Shown piece after piece: positions 44,701-55,739 of a DNA stretch of 64,000 bases. The stretch is from Campanula takesimana (Eukaryota > Streptophyta > Magnoliopsida > Asterales > Campanulaceae): the NCBI GenBank assembly GCA_026119855.1, contig JAOWBW010000131.1, forward strand, positions 1,054,001-1,118,000. The letters run 5' to 3'. Within the stretch, counting starts at the first letter, position 1; the number at the start of each line of letters is the position of its first letter. The notes beneath the pieces were generated by a model, which worked only from the letters and a program-made list of their open reading frames with translations, was not told the origin of the DNA and did not search any database. Position numbers and translations under genes: made by a program.

Positions 44701-44926
44701 AAATTATTATTATTTTGTAAAAAAATGAAAAAAGTAATTTTTTTTAAACTCTTATATGATAATTATTTGTAAGTTATAAGAGTTGACTAAAATTTGACAA
44801 AAAAAGTAAAGTTGGGAAGAGATATGAGGGTATTTTAGTCTTCTTACATCAGTTTGCTTGTGAGGGGTGTATGAGGAATTTTTCATCTGAATTTTCTTTA
44901 TTTGAGTTTAAATCTGGGCTTAGGGG
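41769..44926. mobile_element. TIR-bounded nonautonomous element carrying a tandem-repeat array
   Basis: CCCCTAAGGCCCCCAGAT at the left and ATCTGGGCTTAGGGG at the right are inverted, and so are the subterminal AATTCCCCATACACCCC (about 41860) and GGGGTGTATGAGGAATT (about 44863). Inside are a GC-richer leader-like block (41900-42640, with CA and CT microsatellites) and a long tandem array. ORFs at 41905-42186 and 42048-42614 fall in the GC-richer block; they are Ser/Leu/Arg-rich and unrecognised, possibly captured 5' UTR sequence. No target duplication was found. Confidence 0.6.
42890..44800 (+). repeat. Tandem array, ~105-125 bp unit, about 15 copies
   Basis: The unit contains TTATAAGAGTTTGACTGCTG, TTTGACC repeated one to three times, an AATAATATT block, an A-rich stretch and CTCTTATATGTTAATTATG. 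Copies start near 43291, 43412, 43533, 43657, 43781, 43894, 44012, 44124, 44246, 44351, 44462, 44567, 44659 and 44774, with worn copies before 43290. The outer units are more divergent than the inner ones. Confidence 0.92.
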
Positions 44927-44989
44927 CTCTAGAGTCCAAGGGCCCTTGGTAAATTGGTTCCAGGAACTTTGGACCTATACCCAATAAAG

Positions 44990-45700
44990 ACCCATGTACA
45001 AGAAGCCCATGCCTTGCGGCCCAATGCACCCAAGCTACCTCGGCATCACCAAAGCCAAGTATGCCGGCCTGGACTAGGCCGAGACAGACAAGTTATGCGG
45101 AGATCATACCACGCCTAGCACGGTCTCTACAACGGGTCGAGTTAGGTGGTGTAAGACGACTTATCCCCACACCCCAATAACCACTTTGCTCTCCTAACAC
45201 AACTAGGAGTCTAAGGTATAGGGAATCCTTACTTAACAAGGAGACCTTTTCTACAAGGCAACGATGACTGTAATCCTTATCAGGACTCTACTTCCCTAAC
45301 ATACGAGTTCTACATCAAAACGGACTCCATGACTTCCTTAACAAGTCAGGACTAATTCACTAGCGCCTATATAAACAGGTCCTCATACGATAAACTGGGA
45401 ACGAATTTTCTTGGCTCTTACTCTGGTCAATTGATTTCTCTTTGTTTTATCTCATACGATAAACAGATTGCCTTCGCTGGTGAAGCCCCGTCTAGTTTAC
45501 GTCTTATTGTTTCGTGTGTGTAGATCCAGACGAGGAGGTTCTTCTTGCTGAGATTATTCGAACCGTTAGACGAAGGCTGATCCGGTATGTTTCTTGCAGC
45601 ATCATTTGCATCGATGGTTTAAGCCCCCGTTATGGCGAAGACCTATGTTGATGTTTGCAACTGAAATTCAGCTGAAAATGGTTTAGAACAAATTGAATAA
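44990..45700 (+). repeat. Probable LTR relic with TATA box
   Basis: The segment is richer in GC than its flanks, with CCTATATAAACAGG at about 45365 and a T-rich leader ending in GTGTGTAGATC, like the R/U5 part of some plant LTRs. No matching second LTR, PBS or target duplication is seen, so this is tentative. 45701-46097 next to it has a worn MITE end (GAGCCGGAGTGAG near 46022) and no gene. Confidence 0.4.
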
Positions 45701-46097
45701 GTGTGGTGTTCTGCTGTTCGACAGTTACTCATCATAACCCTCCATCTCAATTTCAATGCGTGTAATTGTCTTCATGAATTTTTTTTGAATTAACCTGAGA
45801 AATTTGGGTCGTCGAGATCGAGATAAAGAAGAGAGATGAGATCCCAACAGTCGAAGTGTCGAGTCACATGACACGGACTTAATATTACCTACTTTTACGA
45901 TTCTATTATCAACAAAATGTAATGACAAAAGTAACCCTTAATAGGGGTATTTGGGACTTCTTCACATACATTAGTGGTATTTCTTAATATGTGTTAAACC
46001 CTCCAAAACGACATTTATTTTGAGCCGGAGTGAGTAAAAAAACAATAAGAAACAAAAATAATTATTTTAAGAGTATAAATGTATTTCGGGAAGGGCA

Positions 46098-46275
46098 ATG
46101 CTAGGGGCACAAAAGAAGTTTACAAAAAGATGGATACAAAATGAGGTGACGATATTTTATTGGTTGCATCGGTTGTGGACCCGACACACTCTAATTAAAA
46201 GCACCAATAAAAATCATGACACCACATTTTGTAAGCCAAATGTTGTGAATTGTTTTGTGACTTTATATTTACCCT
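46098..46275 (+). repeat. Dispersed repeat, partner of 17104-17293
   Basis: GGCAATGCTAGGGGCAC, ACAAAATGAGGTGACGATATT, and CACACTCTAATTAAAAGC match the other copy in order. Here the repeat is not broken by hAT insertions. Confidence 0.6.
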
Positions 46276-46483
46276 TTCGGGAATTAAAGTGTAGAATGGT
46301 ACTCCCTCTATCCCTAAATGAGTGTCAAATTTCAGAAAATTTTTGACCCAAAATGAATGTTCATTTTGATCATAACTTTGTCTCTATCTAAATGTTTATT
46401 TTTTCAAAAAATTTGTGTCCCTAAGAAGCCGTTCTTGGGAAATACTCCCTCCGTCCCATTACAATGGGCACAAACTTCCATGA

Positions 46484-46653
46484 GAAAAATTTGGAGGAAA
46501 CTAGTTTCTCCATAAGTTATAAAAAGTCCTGTTTTTATAGGGGTTAAAGTTTAAGGTTTAGGGTTTAGGCTCTTTAGGGTTTAAGGCTTAGGGTTAAAGG
46601 GTTAAAAAGTGGACTTTTTATAACTTATGGAGGAACTAGTTTCCCCCAAAACC
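46484..46653. mobile_element. Small foldback MITE with telomere-like core, copy 3
   Basis: TTTGGAGGAAACTAGTTTC pairs with AACTAGTTTCCCCCAAA. The core reads TTAAGGTTTAGGGTTTAGG and TTTAGGGTTTAAGG. A truncated Stowaway left end (CTCCCTCCGTCCCATTAC, about 46444) precedes it. Confidence 0.82.
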
Positions 46654-47282
46654 AACTCTTCACAATATGCAATATGATTGATTTCAAAAAGAAGAATTGG
46701 CCATGTTCAAGAAGTAGAGATATTTTCACCAGCACAAAGCCTACTAGCCATTCAAAATACACATGACAAAGAACATACAACAACAAGCTGATAAATTGTA
46801 GGCCCTTGGAAATCTCCACCATGTTCTTGAATTAATTATAAACAACCACCATGAACAACAACCAGATCTTGGCTTCCCCCACATTCATCTTGAACAATGT
46901 CAACCACCAATCCATAAAATATCCGCCTTGATCATTATCCCATTGCTAGCCCTCACCACCACTAGGATCAGAGCGCGTGCAATCAGACTGTATTGATAGT
47001 CTTTGCTTCAGCATCAGCAGCTTGATAAAAAAATTAATGGACGAATCTGAGCAAAATGAAAGAATGTGAGCAAAATGAAAAAATATGAGCAAAGTGAAAA
47101 ATGTCTAAATTAGCTTAACATGATTTACATGTTATAATATGCTAGGTCACGTGTTTTAATATGCTATATTACATCCTATTTTAACTGTCACGCAGTCGAA
47201 CTGTGCATAGCCGCACACAGCACATCCCCAACCACTAGATCCACATTTCACATACACATACTCACACTCACACATTTTTATG
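46654..47282. other. Promoter-side intergenic DNA of the proline-rich gene
   Basis: No other gene is seen. A short tandem of TGAGCAAAATGAAA (three copies, about 47045-47100) lies about 250-300 bp before the gene start. Confidence 0.6.
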
Positions 47283-47290
47283 TATAAATA
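47283..47290 (+). promoter_or_regulatory. TATA box of the proline-rich protein gene
   Basis: TATAAATA lies 53-62 bp before the two candidate start codons, a normal plant distance for a short leader. Confidence 0.8.
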
Positions 47291-47335
47291 CCCATCTAGA
47301 GTTAGATAGGCACACTACTATAGAGTTATTAGTTT

Positions 47336-47755
47336 ATGAGAAAAATGGAGGGTTCTAAGGCAATTTCAATTCTAATTCTTGTAAACCTACTTTTCTTCAC
47401 TTGTGTCACATCCACTAAGGTCTCATGCCCTCCAACAAAGGGTATAACTCCAACTCCATCAACTACTCCCAAAACTCCGGCCACAAAACCGGCCAAGTGC
47501 CCTAAAGACACCCTAAAGTTTGGCATTTGCGGAGACTGGCTTGGAGGGCTACTCCACGAGGCTATCGGGGAACAACCGAGTGCCAAATGTTGCACATTGA
47601 TATCCGGTTTGGCTGACCTTGAAGCTGCATTGTGCTTGTGCACTGCCATTAAGGCTAATGTTTTGGGTGTACTTAAGGTCAAAGTGCCCATTGCTCTTAG
47701 TTTGGTTCTTAATTCTTGTGGAAAGAAGATTCCGGAAGGGTTCAAATGTGCTTGA
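47336..47755 (+). CDS. Hybrid proline-rich protein with 8-Cys (lipid-transfer-like) domain
   Basis: A 139-residue intronless gene of the DC2.15/pEARLI1-like (14 kDa proline-rich protein) family, secreted proteins of the plant cell wall involved in lipid or wall interaction. Residues 1-27 are a signal peptide (KAISILILVNLLFFTC core), 28-54 a short Pro/Thr/Lys-rich spacer and 55-139 the eight-cysteine motif, with cysteines at 55, 65, 85, 86, 100, 102, 128 and 138 in the order C-C-CC-CxC-C-C. CPKDTLKFGIC, GLADLEAALCLCTAIKAN and SCGKKIPEGFKC are diagnostic. The proline-rich spacer is short and threonine-rich for the family. The second ATG (47345, AAAAATGGAG) has the better start context and gives the usual family start; the first adds three residues. 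TATA at 47283 and AATAAA at 47909-47914 frame the transcript. Confidence 0.96.
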   Translation: MRKMEGSKAISILILVNLLFFTCVTSTKVSCPPTKGITPTPSTTPKTPATKPAKCPKDTLKFGICGDWLGGLLHEAIGEQPSAKCCTLISGLADLEAALCLCTAIKANVLGVLKVKVPIALSLVLNSCGKKIPEGFKCA

Positions 47756-48145
47756 AATTGTTTCCATCTTCCCTTTAGTGTGCGCGCGCGATTGGATTTA
47801 ATTGTTGAAGTTTATTGATTCATATTTCTGTGTGTCTGTGTGTTCAAGATTTGTAGTCATAGTCTTGTGACTCTTGACTCTTGTTCTATGATTTGCAATT
47901 ACGCAATGAAATAAACTGGATTGTTTTATTTGCAATATTGATAGGCTGTGAAATCAGAGTACATTAATGCCATCAGATTTCTTGAACGAGTTTACATGCA
48001 CTTTATATATAGATTACAAAATTTAATTATTGTAAAAATATTAGTTTCCACCACTAACTAAGTTAATAAGTTTAGAACAGGAAGAAAGAAATGATTTTGT
48101 AATTGTATTCTTCATTTCATAATCTGTTACAAAGAAGTCCTAAGT

Positions 48146-48151
48146 ATACAT

Positions 48152-48211
<60 letters not shown>
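48146..48211. repeat. CA/TA microsatellite
   Basis: ACACAC followed by about 23 TA units. A hairpin-forming and likely variable tract; the ORFs over it are spurious. Confidence 0.95.
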
Positions 48212-48213
<2 letters not shown>

Positions 48214-48395
48214 CTAATGGCTATATATACAAGGCATGGATATACACAAATTATGAAAGATATACGAAAATATATGATTGACCTAAAATTTAAATGTGGG
48301 ATCATCTAACGAACTGAGGTGATATACCAAAATAAATAGCATGTTGTAAATAATATTAACAAAAATCATGAATTTTTGTTGAGCAAAAATGAATT

Positions 48396-49270
48396 ATGAC
48401 TGATAGTGAAAATAAGCAGACAATTAGTTCTACAAAGGAGGCCTTAAGGCGAAGGGGTTTGCTAGGAGGAGGCATGTGCAGTATATGCGATTCAAGTCCT
48501 GAAAACTCATGGCATCTTTTCGTTGATCGTTCACTAGCCCATGATTGTTGGATTCATTCAGGATTATCGCATTTGGTGTTGCCAGATTTAGAACAATTTG
48601 ATTCCTTCTTAGCATGGTTTTTTCCCTTTATCTCGGTGCTACAGGGTGACGATGCAGCCCAATTTTCTATGGTGCTGGAACCATATCTCCCGCCCGTGTG
48701 CTATCATAGTGCAGCAAGCTCGACAAACGTTGGAGGACTGGAAGAATGCGAATTCTACCTGCACTCCGACAGTTAGGCAGGTTCATCATCAGTGCATTCA
48801 CCACCATCTGGTTTTGTCAAAATTAATACGGATGCATCTTTCTTTCTACTGGCTTTGGGATGGCACCCGCGATGATCAAGGTAATCTGTTGACAACGCGT
48901 TGTTCCCATGTCTCTGGTTTGTATCGTGTTGCTGAAGGTGAAGCTAGTGCAATGACTGAAGCTGTGAATTGGGCTGTGGACAGTGGACAGCAACTATTCT
49001 AATGCCATTTTCGAGACTGACTCCAAGGTGGTCTCTGATAGCCTTAATTCTATACATTCTGATGAAACTGAATTAGGCTGCATATTAACTGTTCTTCGTG
49101 GCCTTCTAGCTTTAAGGCCTGGTTTTCGTGTAAGTCTTGTTAAACGTGGTGCCAATGTGTTGGCAGATAGCGTTTCTCGGGTATCCCGGTTGTATGGGAG
49201 TCCCACAACTTGGTTAGAGCGTCTGCCTTTTGTGGATAGCCAACTTCTTATGATTTGCCATTGCAATTAA
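48396..49270 (+). pseudogene. LINE-type RNase H relic (zf-RVT + RVT_3)
   Basis: Three overlapping frames preserve the end of a plant L1-like ORF2. The reverse-transcriptase zinc-binding part reads MCSICDSSPENSWHLFVD and DCWIHSGLSHLV (48396-48776). The RNase H part continues in two more frames, with GEASAMTEAVNWAV (to 49002), then FETDSKVVSDSLNSIHSDE and SLVKRGANVLADSVS (48983-49270). At least two frameshifts break it. The 3' end is followed by an A/T-rich tail, fitting a retroposed LINE end. Similar sequences are annotated in plants as putative ribonuclease H protein. Confidence 0.88.
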
Positions 49271-49512
49271 TAAAATAGTTTGCTTTCCAAAATATTAGTT
49301 CTAACTCAATCGACATTTGGTAATCAATTTAATATGAAAAGTCGGGTTCAATTCCTAACCAAACTACTCTCAATATGTTAAACTCTGCTTTCACAGCCAC
49401 AAAAAAGGAAGAAAAATAAAAGGAAAAGAAAAATTAAAAATAAAAAACAATCATCGGGAAAAACAGAACTCTGCCGGAATAAGAAAAGAGATCGCCGGAA
49501 AGGCAGGAAGAA

Positions 49513-49659
49513 ATGGGGGCGTTGAGGGCATCGTTGATAGCATTAGTAGCAATCGGACTTGGTTGGGTAAAGATTGAGATCGCTTGCAAGCTATGTCTAA
49601 AACAAGGCCGTGCTGCCATTGATCGCAATCTCAACCCCGATTACGATCGAAGACGATAA
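49513..49659 (+). CDS. Small OEP7-like membrane protein, 48 codons, possibly frameshifted
   Basis: ATG in strong context (AAGAAATGGG) opens a 48-residue frame with a hydrophobic helix (ALRASLIALVAIGLGWVKI) followed by IEIACKLCLKQGRAAIDR and NPDYD. The LGW-x-x-IE-x-A-x-K pattern, a basic flank and a PDxD tail resemble plant OEP7/OEP6-type chloroplast outer envelope proteins (about 60-70 residues), where helix plus basic flank is the targeting signal. The frame closes at 49657-49659; dropping one A near 49650 would extend it by about 18 residues (DDNNHNRAHLNPQPP), so the end may be truncated by a 1-base insertion. It lies between a LINE relic and a Sirevirus LTR. It may be a real microgene or a decaying copy. 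Confidence 0.5.
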   Translation: MGALRASLIALVAIGLGWVKIEIACKLCLKQGRAAIDRNLNPDYDRRR

Positions 49660-49791
49660 CAACCATAATCGAGCCCATCTTAATCCTCAACCTCCTTCTT
49701 GTAAGAGATAATTATCCCACATTTTCTAAAGAGAGAAACATGGACCGGTATATAGACTTGAAGAGTTACTCCCTTTATCACCAATTGGTTT

Positions 49792-51184
49792 TGTTGGTCC
49801 CAAAGGGGCAACAAGGGTATAAAAAATGCTAGAGGGGGGGGGGGGGTGAATAGCGTTTTAAAATTCTTTTCAAACCCTTTTGCAAATCGATGGCTTATGC
49901 GTACAGTTCTCAAATAAGCTAAGTATAGCGCGCAGTGAGAGTGTGTAATGCACAGCGGAAGTTTAAGCAGCACCTGCGCAGTAAAAAGCTGCGCAAGGAT
50001 AAAAACGCACGCGCTAAGTTTTGGCTTAAAGAGTTGGATAAAATGTTCTAAGGCAATAAGCAATAACAAACCCAGCGGCAATAGCAGCAATCTGATAAGA
50101 TCAAACAAAGCAGTAAATCAGAAATGATTAGCAGAAAGTAAATAGCGAGATTAAAGAACAAGCTATTTGGAGAGGTTCGGTCGATGAAAGATCTACGTCC
50201 TCTACCAATATGGTTAGTCTTGGATTTTCTAAAGGAGATCTTATTATATGAGAGAGTTACAAGATACAACAATGAAACACAACTATCTCAAAGATCTATA
50301 ATCTATGAAGAGCAAATCCTAGACTAAACCGGTGTATCTCAAGAAGAAAGATCTTAATGATCAAAGCTTCAAGAGGTGTGTGTGTGTTTAGAATTTCTGG
50401 GCTCTATGAATCTATGAGATGAAGAGCACGAAGAATTCTGGTGATTTAAGGCTTAGGATCTGGGCAGGAGTTTGAAGGTATGAAGGTTGAAGGTTGATCT
50501 TGAATCTGTGAATAGTAAGCAGCAATCTTCAGAACTTCAAGGATATTATAAAGCACAAACTCTAGCAACTTGGAAATGAAGATGAGATGGCTTATTTATA
50601 GCTGAGAGCTTGAATATAGCCGTTGGAGCTCTGAGCAAGGACGATGAGCTGGCACAATATGATTGGTGCGCATGTGTCCTTTATAGCCGTTGGAGCTCTA
50701 ATCAAAGTTGATGACCTGGCACAATATGATTGGTGCGCAGGTATATAGAGCCGTTGGAGACTGAGCATGAAGACCAAATTCAAAAAGCTTCTTCTAGAAG
50801 TTTGACAGCTGTCTTTATTTGAAATATATCTCTTGAGCGCGTCTCCACCGTTGGATCTGCTTGCACACCTTAACACTCTTAAAAGCGTACATCTTCAAAG
50901 CGTTTTCCAAGTTAGGTGATCTGAATGGATTGAACTGAGGAAGAATGCTGCGCAGGATGTTCCTGCGCAGTGGTGTCCTGCGCAGTAACCACTGACACTT
51001 GGATCTTCATTCCTTTACGCTTCAAGTCCTGTGATCTAAGCCTATACTATAAAATGGACTAAGCTAAAAATTGAAGTTATAAAACTTCTTACATAGGGTC
51101 CTAAAGTCCATAAAATATTAATAGGTGATGGTATCAATCAATTCTAACGAGAATAGGAGGGTCAAGAAGTAAACATACCCAACA
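49792..51184 (-). repeat. Sirevirus-like 3' LTR, element 1
   Basis: On the plus strand it reads TGTTGGTCCC to ACCCAACA, with matching inverted ends. It carries the G-tract AGAGGGGGG followed by TGAATAGC near its left end, as does element 2. On the minus strand the polypurine tract TAGGGGGAGAT (51185-51195) precedes it. TGCGCA occurs many times, including three CTGCGCAG in 50 bp at 50948-50990. Confidence 0.85.
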
Positions 51185-51661
51185 ATCTCCCCCTAAATGA
51201 TTGATGCCATTATCTACTATAACAAAGGCAATTCATTGTACTTGATAATAACATGTCCATAAAGATATGAATAGCAAATCATGCCTCGAGTCAATGCACA
51301 CACTCGCCAATGTCATAGATTTCTAGTCTATCCAAAAGATTAGCTTACAAAAAGGGAAAGACAGAAGTATCATTCAGCGCATACAAATGATATGAGTTTT
51401 AGTTTTAAGTATGCGTTTAAACTGAATGTTTAAACATTATGCGTTGAGAATATGAGCAGTAAAGATTATGCGCATGGGTTGAAATAATGCAATCATTGTT
51501 CCACAAACAAGGAGTTTGAATTTGAACAAGGTTTTGGAAACACATGATGCGATTTTTCTCATTAAAACTTGAAATGTAAAGAGTTGCAGATTACAAGTTT
51601 GAATAGAAAAAAAACACAAAAAAATGCGCACAAAAAGAAATACTTTGCGCAAAAAAAAAAA

Positions 51662-54600
51662 TTACATAGAACCTAGTCTATGTTGATCGGTGCAAGGCTT
51701 CACGTAGCTCATTCTGCAGACTGTGAACTTATTCATAAGTTCAATCTTCAGTTCTTGAAATCTTTCTCTGAACGCTACGGCCTCACCGACATAGGTAGCC
51801 ATTCCTCTGCGCATATCTGCGTTATCTTCTCGCAGCTCTCGGAAGTTGGCTCTATACTGCACTTGATGTCCCGTCATCTGATTAAAATAAGTCTGCTCAG
51901 CAGCTTCAATAGTGTTGATGACGGTGGCCTGCGTTGCTTCGAGTCTTTGGTCAGTGTGGAGGCGCTGAGTGTTCACGCTGGCTTGAATATCGAACATGGC
52001 TTGATCCATCCTAGCGTTGAACCCATCAGCGAAATCAGTCATCGCTTGAGTTATGCACTCCCTGACACTTTCCATATTAAGCGAATTGGCATGCGCAGGA
52101 CCGGGACCTTGTTCCAATCTCTCCAACAACATCGCTTCCATCCCAGCAAATCCTTCATGCAACCCGTCGGCTAGGCTCTTGCGCAGACGCTTAAGCAGTC
52201 CTATAAACCCATCATTGATAGCGGTATAGGTACCCATCATTGATAGCGGTATAGGTGCAGACGTTTTCAAGCATCCCAGCTATTGACTTTAAAGAGTCAA
52301 GACCATTCGGTCTAAAGCATCAGGAACGCGTTGCGCAGAGGGGCCGGCGGAGGTACTTGCCTTTGATATATTCTCCCCCTTAATGGCAGCAATCTCTAAA
52401 CGTTGCGCATCAAGTTGCTCTTGGATAGCTGTCTGCGCAGTAATGAGCTGAGTCATTTGGGACTGCGCAGCAACCTGGTTGACTTGAATAGTATTGAGAG
52501 CCTGGAGAATTTGGCGAAGATCAGCGGAGGAAGATAGAGAGGAAGTAGATACTGTAGGAACGGAAGGAATAGCTTGAACAGGAGGAGGAGAGACTTTGGG
52601 AGGAGAGTGCGTTGGAGAATGTTGTTTGGGAGAGAGATGAATAGGAGCAGCAGCAGGAGACCTATGCGTAGATGAGTGCGTGCTGCTGCTATCTGTATCA
52701 GTTGTGCGCACATCTCCTTCCTTTTCACCTTCAGGATTAACAGGAGCTTGCTGCGCAGCATCATCACCCTGCGCAAACTTGGTAACCTCATCCGCATCCT
52801 CATCTTCCAAGTCCAAATCATCATGAAGGACAGAGGTGCCAGGTTGAGTATTTCAATCAGAATATTGAGGCGCTGGAAGGCACTTGATGATGGTTCAGGA
52901 CAAGGAGGAGCCGCAGCTTTTGGCTGTCCTTTCACAGTGCTGCGCACAACCTGTTTCTTGCGCGGAGTCGAGGAGGATCCTTGGCAGGTGCAGCAGCAGC
53001 GGTCTTTGCAGGCGTACCGGAGGCGGGAAAAGCTTCATCCATCCAATCATCACTATCTCCTGTACCCTGAGCAGGAGGGGCGTCAGCAGCCTTTGGATCT
53101 TGCTCCCCCTGCGCTGTATCATCAGCAGCATCAGCAGCAGTCTCATCCATTCGAGACTCGCTGTCTTCTTCAACCATAGCAGCCGCAGGAGGAAGTATGG
53201 TAAAAGCAGGCTTTTTCTTGGTTTTGGCAGGAGAGGGAGCAGGCGCAGGAGGATCTTTGCGCTTCTTTGAAGGTTTGGGAGCAGGTGGCGGTAAATCAGA
53301 TCCAATTTTAATGCCAGCAGTTGATCTGACATTTGGGATTTCCTTCACCTTTTCTGGCATAGGTTCTGCAATACCTTTGCCTTTGCGCTTTGCCTGCGCA
53401 GCAGCAGTTTTCAGGTTCAGTAGGCGCAGTGGCCTTCGATGGCTGGGCGGCAGTGTTCTTTGCTTTGGGTTGAGGGGCTCCATCATCATCACTATCAACC
53501 CAATCTTCTTTGTCTGGGCTGGTGTCCTTGTTCCAAATCTTGCGATAATCACTGCGACCAATTTCATTTCGCAGAGAGTAGAGGTGAGAGATGGAGTATG
53601 TCTTGGTGCAGGGGACTTTGAGATCAGGACGCTTTTGCACGAAGGTGCGCAGCTCAGAGACATTCATCAGAAATTTGGATAAGAGCCTACAGTGAGTTCT
53701 ATACTTGGCTACTTTCTTGTCCATGCACGCACTTGTCATAGCTCTCCGATGCGTCCCATAGCTCGTCAAAAGAACAGAGGACCAGTCTAAAGCATCGCCA
53801 TTATAGACCGCAGCACAATAAGCCCACTGCTTGGAAATGAACTTGCCTTATTTCCATTTTTGTCAGTTTACGGAGTCGCCATAATGGTGCAAAGGTGATA
53901 CATTACCTCACCAAACTCCTTGCGATCATGAACGCTCCACTTCTTAACCAGAGAAGGTTCCCCAACCAGTTTCTGCGCAGCTTGTTTTGTTTAGCTTCAG
54001 AATAGGCTTCTGCGCATCATCAACTTTAAATCCGCAAAGATTTTTAAGTGACGTAGGAACAATGCGCACTGAGTAATTCCGAACGACTGAGCGGATAACA
54101 TCATCTTTTCACGAGTCTGCTTGTGTGTCTGGTGACTCTTTCTGCGTTCTCAAAGAACTCGTCTATAAGAGAGGGACATAGAAGTCCTGAGCTAGTGTAA
54201 AGAGAGGTAAGATGCCGGAAGAATCCATAAGATGAACAATCTTGCTTCCGACAGCATCTTTGTGTAGCGCAGTAAGATCCAGTTCCCAGCCTTGTAGGAA
54301 GTAGAAAAAGTTCTGCGCAAAATAAGTAGTTTAGACAAGATTGCGCATGGAGTGAAGCGCATGCGCAGATACATGTGTGCGCAGCATCTCCATAGGAAAC
54401 AACAATGAGAAGATATGCGCAAAACGCAAACACAGAGATATAAGGCGACCCAAATTAAAAATAAGAACTTGATGACACGGAATAATAAAAAATATGAACT
54501 CGAAGAAATCAAGAACACTAAAAATCAAAGTTTGACCCAAAAAGGACAAAAAGCATATCGAAAATACCGCATTTCAGAGACGAAAAACATCAAGAAAACA

Positions 54601-54972
54601 GATTTCCAAAACAAACATTTAGCCCAGAAATCGAGAATAACCGTTCTTCTGCCTAGGAGGTTTTCGAACGAAAATAATTTGCAGGGAACATATAAAACAG
54701 TACTGATCGTGAAATAAAGTACATACGAAGGTATATCAGAGAGAGACGATCGCAAAACAACAGACGATTTAAAAATGATTAACAGATAAGAGCAAAATCG
54801 AAAGGGGAGTTTTTAAGAACTTGAGACATAACAATGGCGGATAACAGAAACTGAGTTCAAGGTTCAGAATAGTTACCATGTCGTCAATAGCTTTAGCTTC
54901 TTGAGGAGGAACCTCTTCAACAGGTTCATGGACCTCACCAACTACATTAGCTTTCGATTTTTCGGGAGCCAT
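51662..54972 (-). pseudogene. Extra (env-like position) ORF of Sirevirus element 1, broken
   Basis: Exon 1 (54972-54877) starts MAPEKSKANVVGEVHEPVEE and ends GACATG/GTAACT. The downstream exon is split over several frames: EFGEVMYHLC-like remnants near 53950-53880, YRTHCRLLSKFLMN (53769-53308), a Lys/Ala/Pro-rich basic region (53663-52932), a Gln/Ser-rich segment (52816-52289) and a coiled-coil-like C-terminal part with GFNARMDQAMFDIQ (52270-51662). The parts follow the order of the ORF in element 2. Position between pol and 3' LTR is that of the env-like ORF of Sireviruses, but I see no clear signal peptide or envelope-type fusion segment. Function unknown. Confidence 0.7.
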
Positions 54973-55739
54973 TTTAAAAGAAACTAGGTTTTTGAAAAGG
55001 GAAAAGAGAGAAGAGTTTTGCAGAGATTGAGAAAAGTCAAGGGAAAGAAAAAGAAATGATTGGAAATGGAGGGTAGGTTGCAGAGGAGAGAAGAGGATGA
55101 ATTTGTGAAAGAGAGAGAGAACAGAAGAGAAAGAAAAAAAATCAAAAAGGATTTATACTAAAAGGGGAAATGGCGCATGACGTCAGCGAGGCGTTTTGGT
55201 GAAAGACGGCGAATTTGGTGAAAAATGCAGAGGCGCACGATAGCAAAGCGACGTGGCCGAATAGGGAACGCGCGTGCGCAGACCTGACGCGCAAGTGATT
55301 GAGTAGGTCTAGGCAGGTCACATCATATCAACTCCCTCATAAATGTTGATCAGGAATTCTAACAGGCGCTATCATTAATGGCCGTTTGCATTTAATGATA
55401 ATGGGACATGTGCGGGGTAAAAGCGTAATTTCCCAAGATTTCAAAAATAAGGCGAGGGAAAATTTTAATTACACAAGTACCCTTGTGAACAATCGTTGAC
55501 TTTCAGTCAGGGACCTAAGTGCAGTTTCTAATAAATAGAAGACTTACCTGGCGATCCACGAAGTGTGCGCATGTCAAAATCATGCGCAGAGCTGTAAATA
55601 GCGCAATCATATCTTAAATAGATTAACATTAGTGATATGCGCAAAGGAAGTACTGCGCAGGGTTGCGCAGAAGCATGGATCTTGACCTATGATGAATATC
55701 TTATCAAGCAAACACAAGATTATTAGTATTGACAATCAA
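54973..55739 (-). promoter_or_regulatory. Leader and promoter zone of the extra ORF, element 1
   Basis: On the minus strand TATAAAT (55157-55151) lies about 180 bp before the exon 1 ATG, followed by a purine-rich leader. A TGCGCA-rich block follows further upstream (55230-55680). Element 2 has the same layout. Confidence 0.55.

Noticed and set aside
52676..53682. Plus-strand ORFs of 130-170 codons in Sirevirus element 1
   Set aside because: They are antisense shadows of the extra ORF; the homologous strand order with element 2 supports the minus strand.
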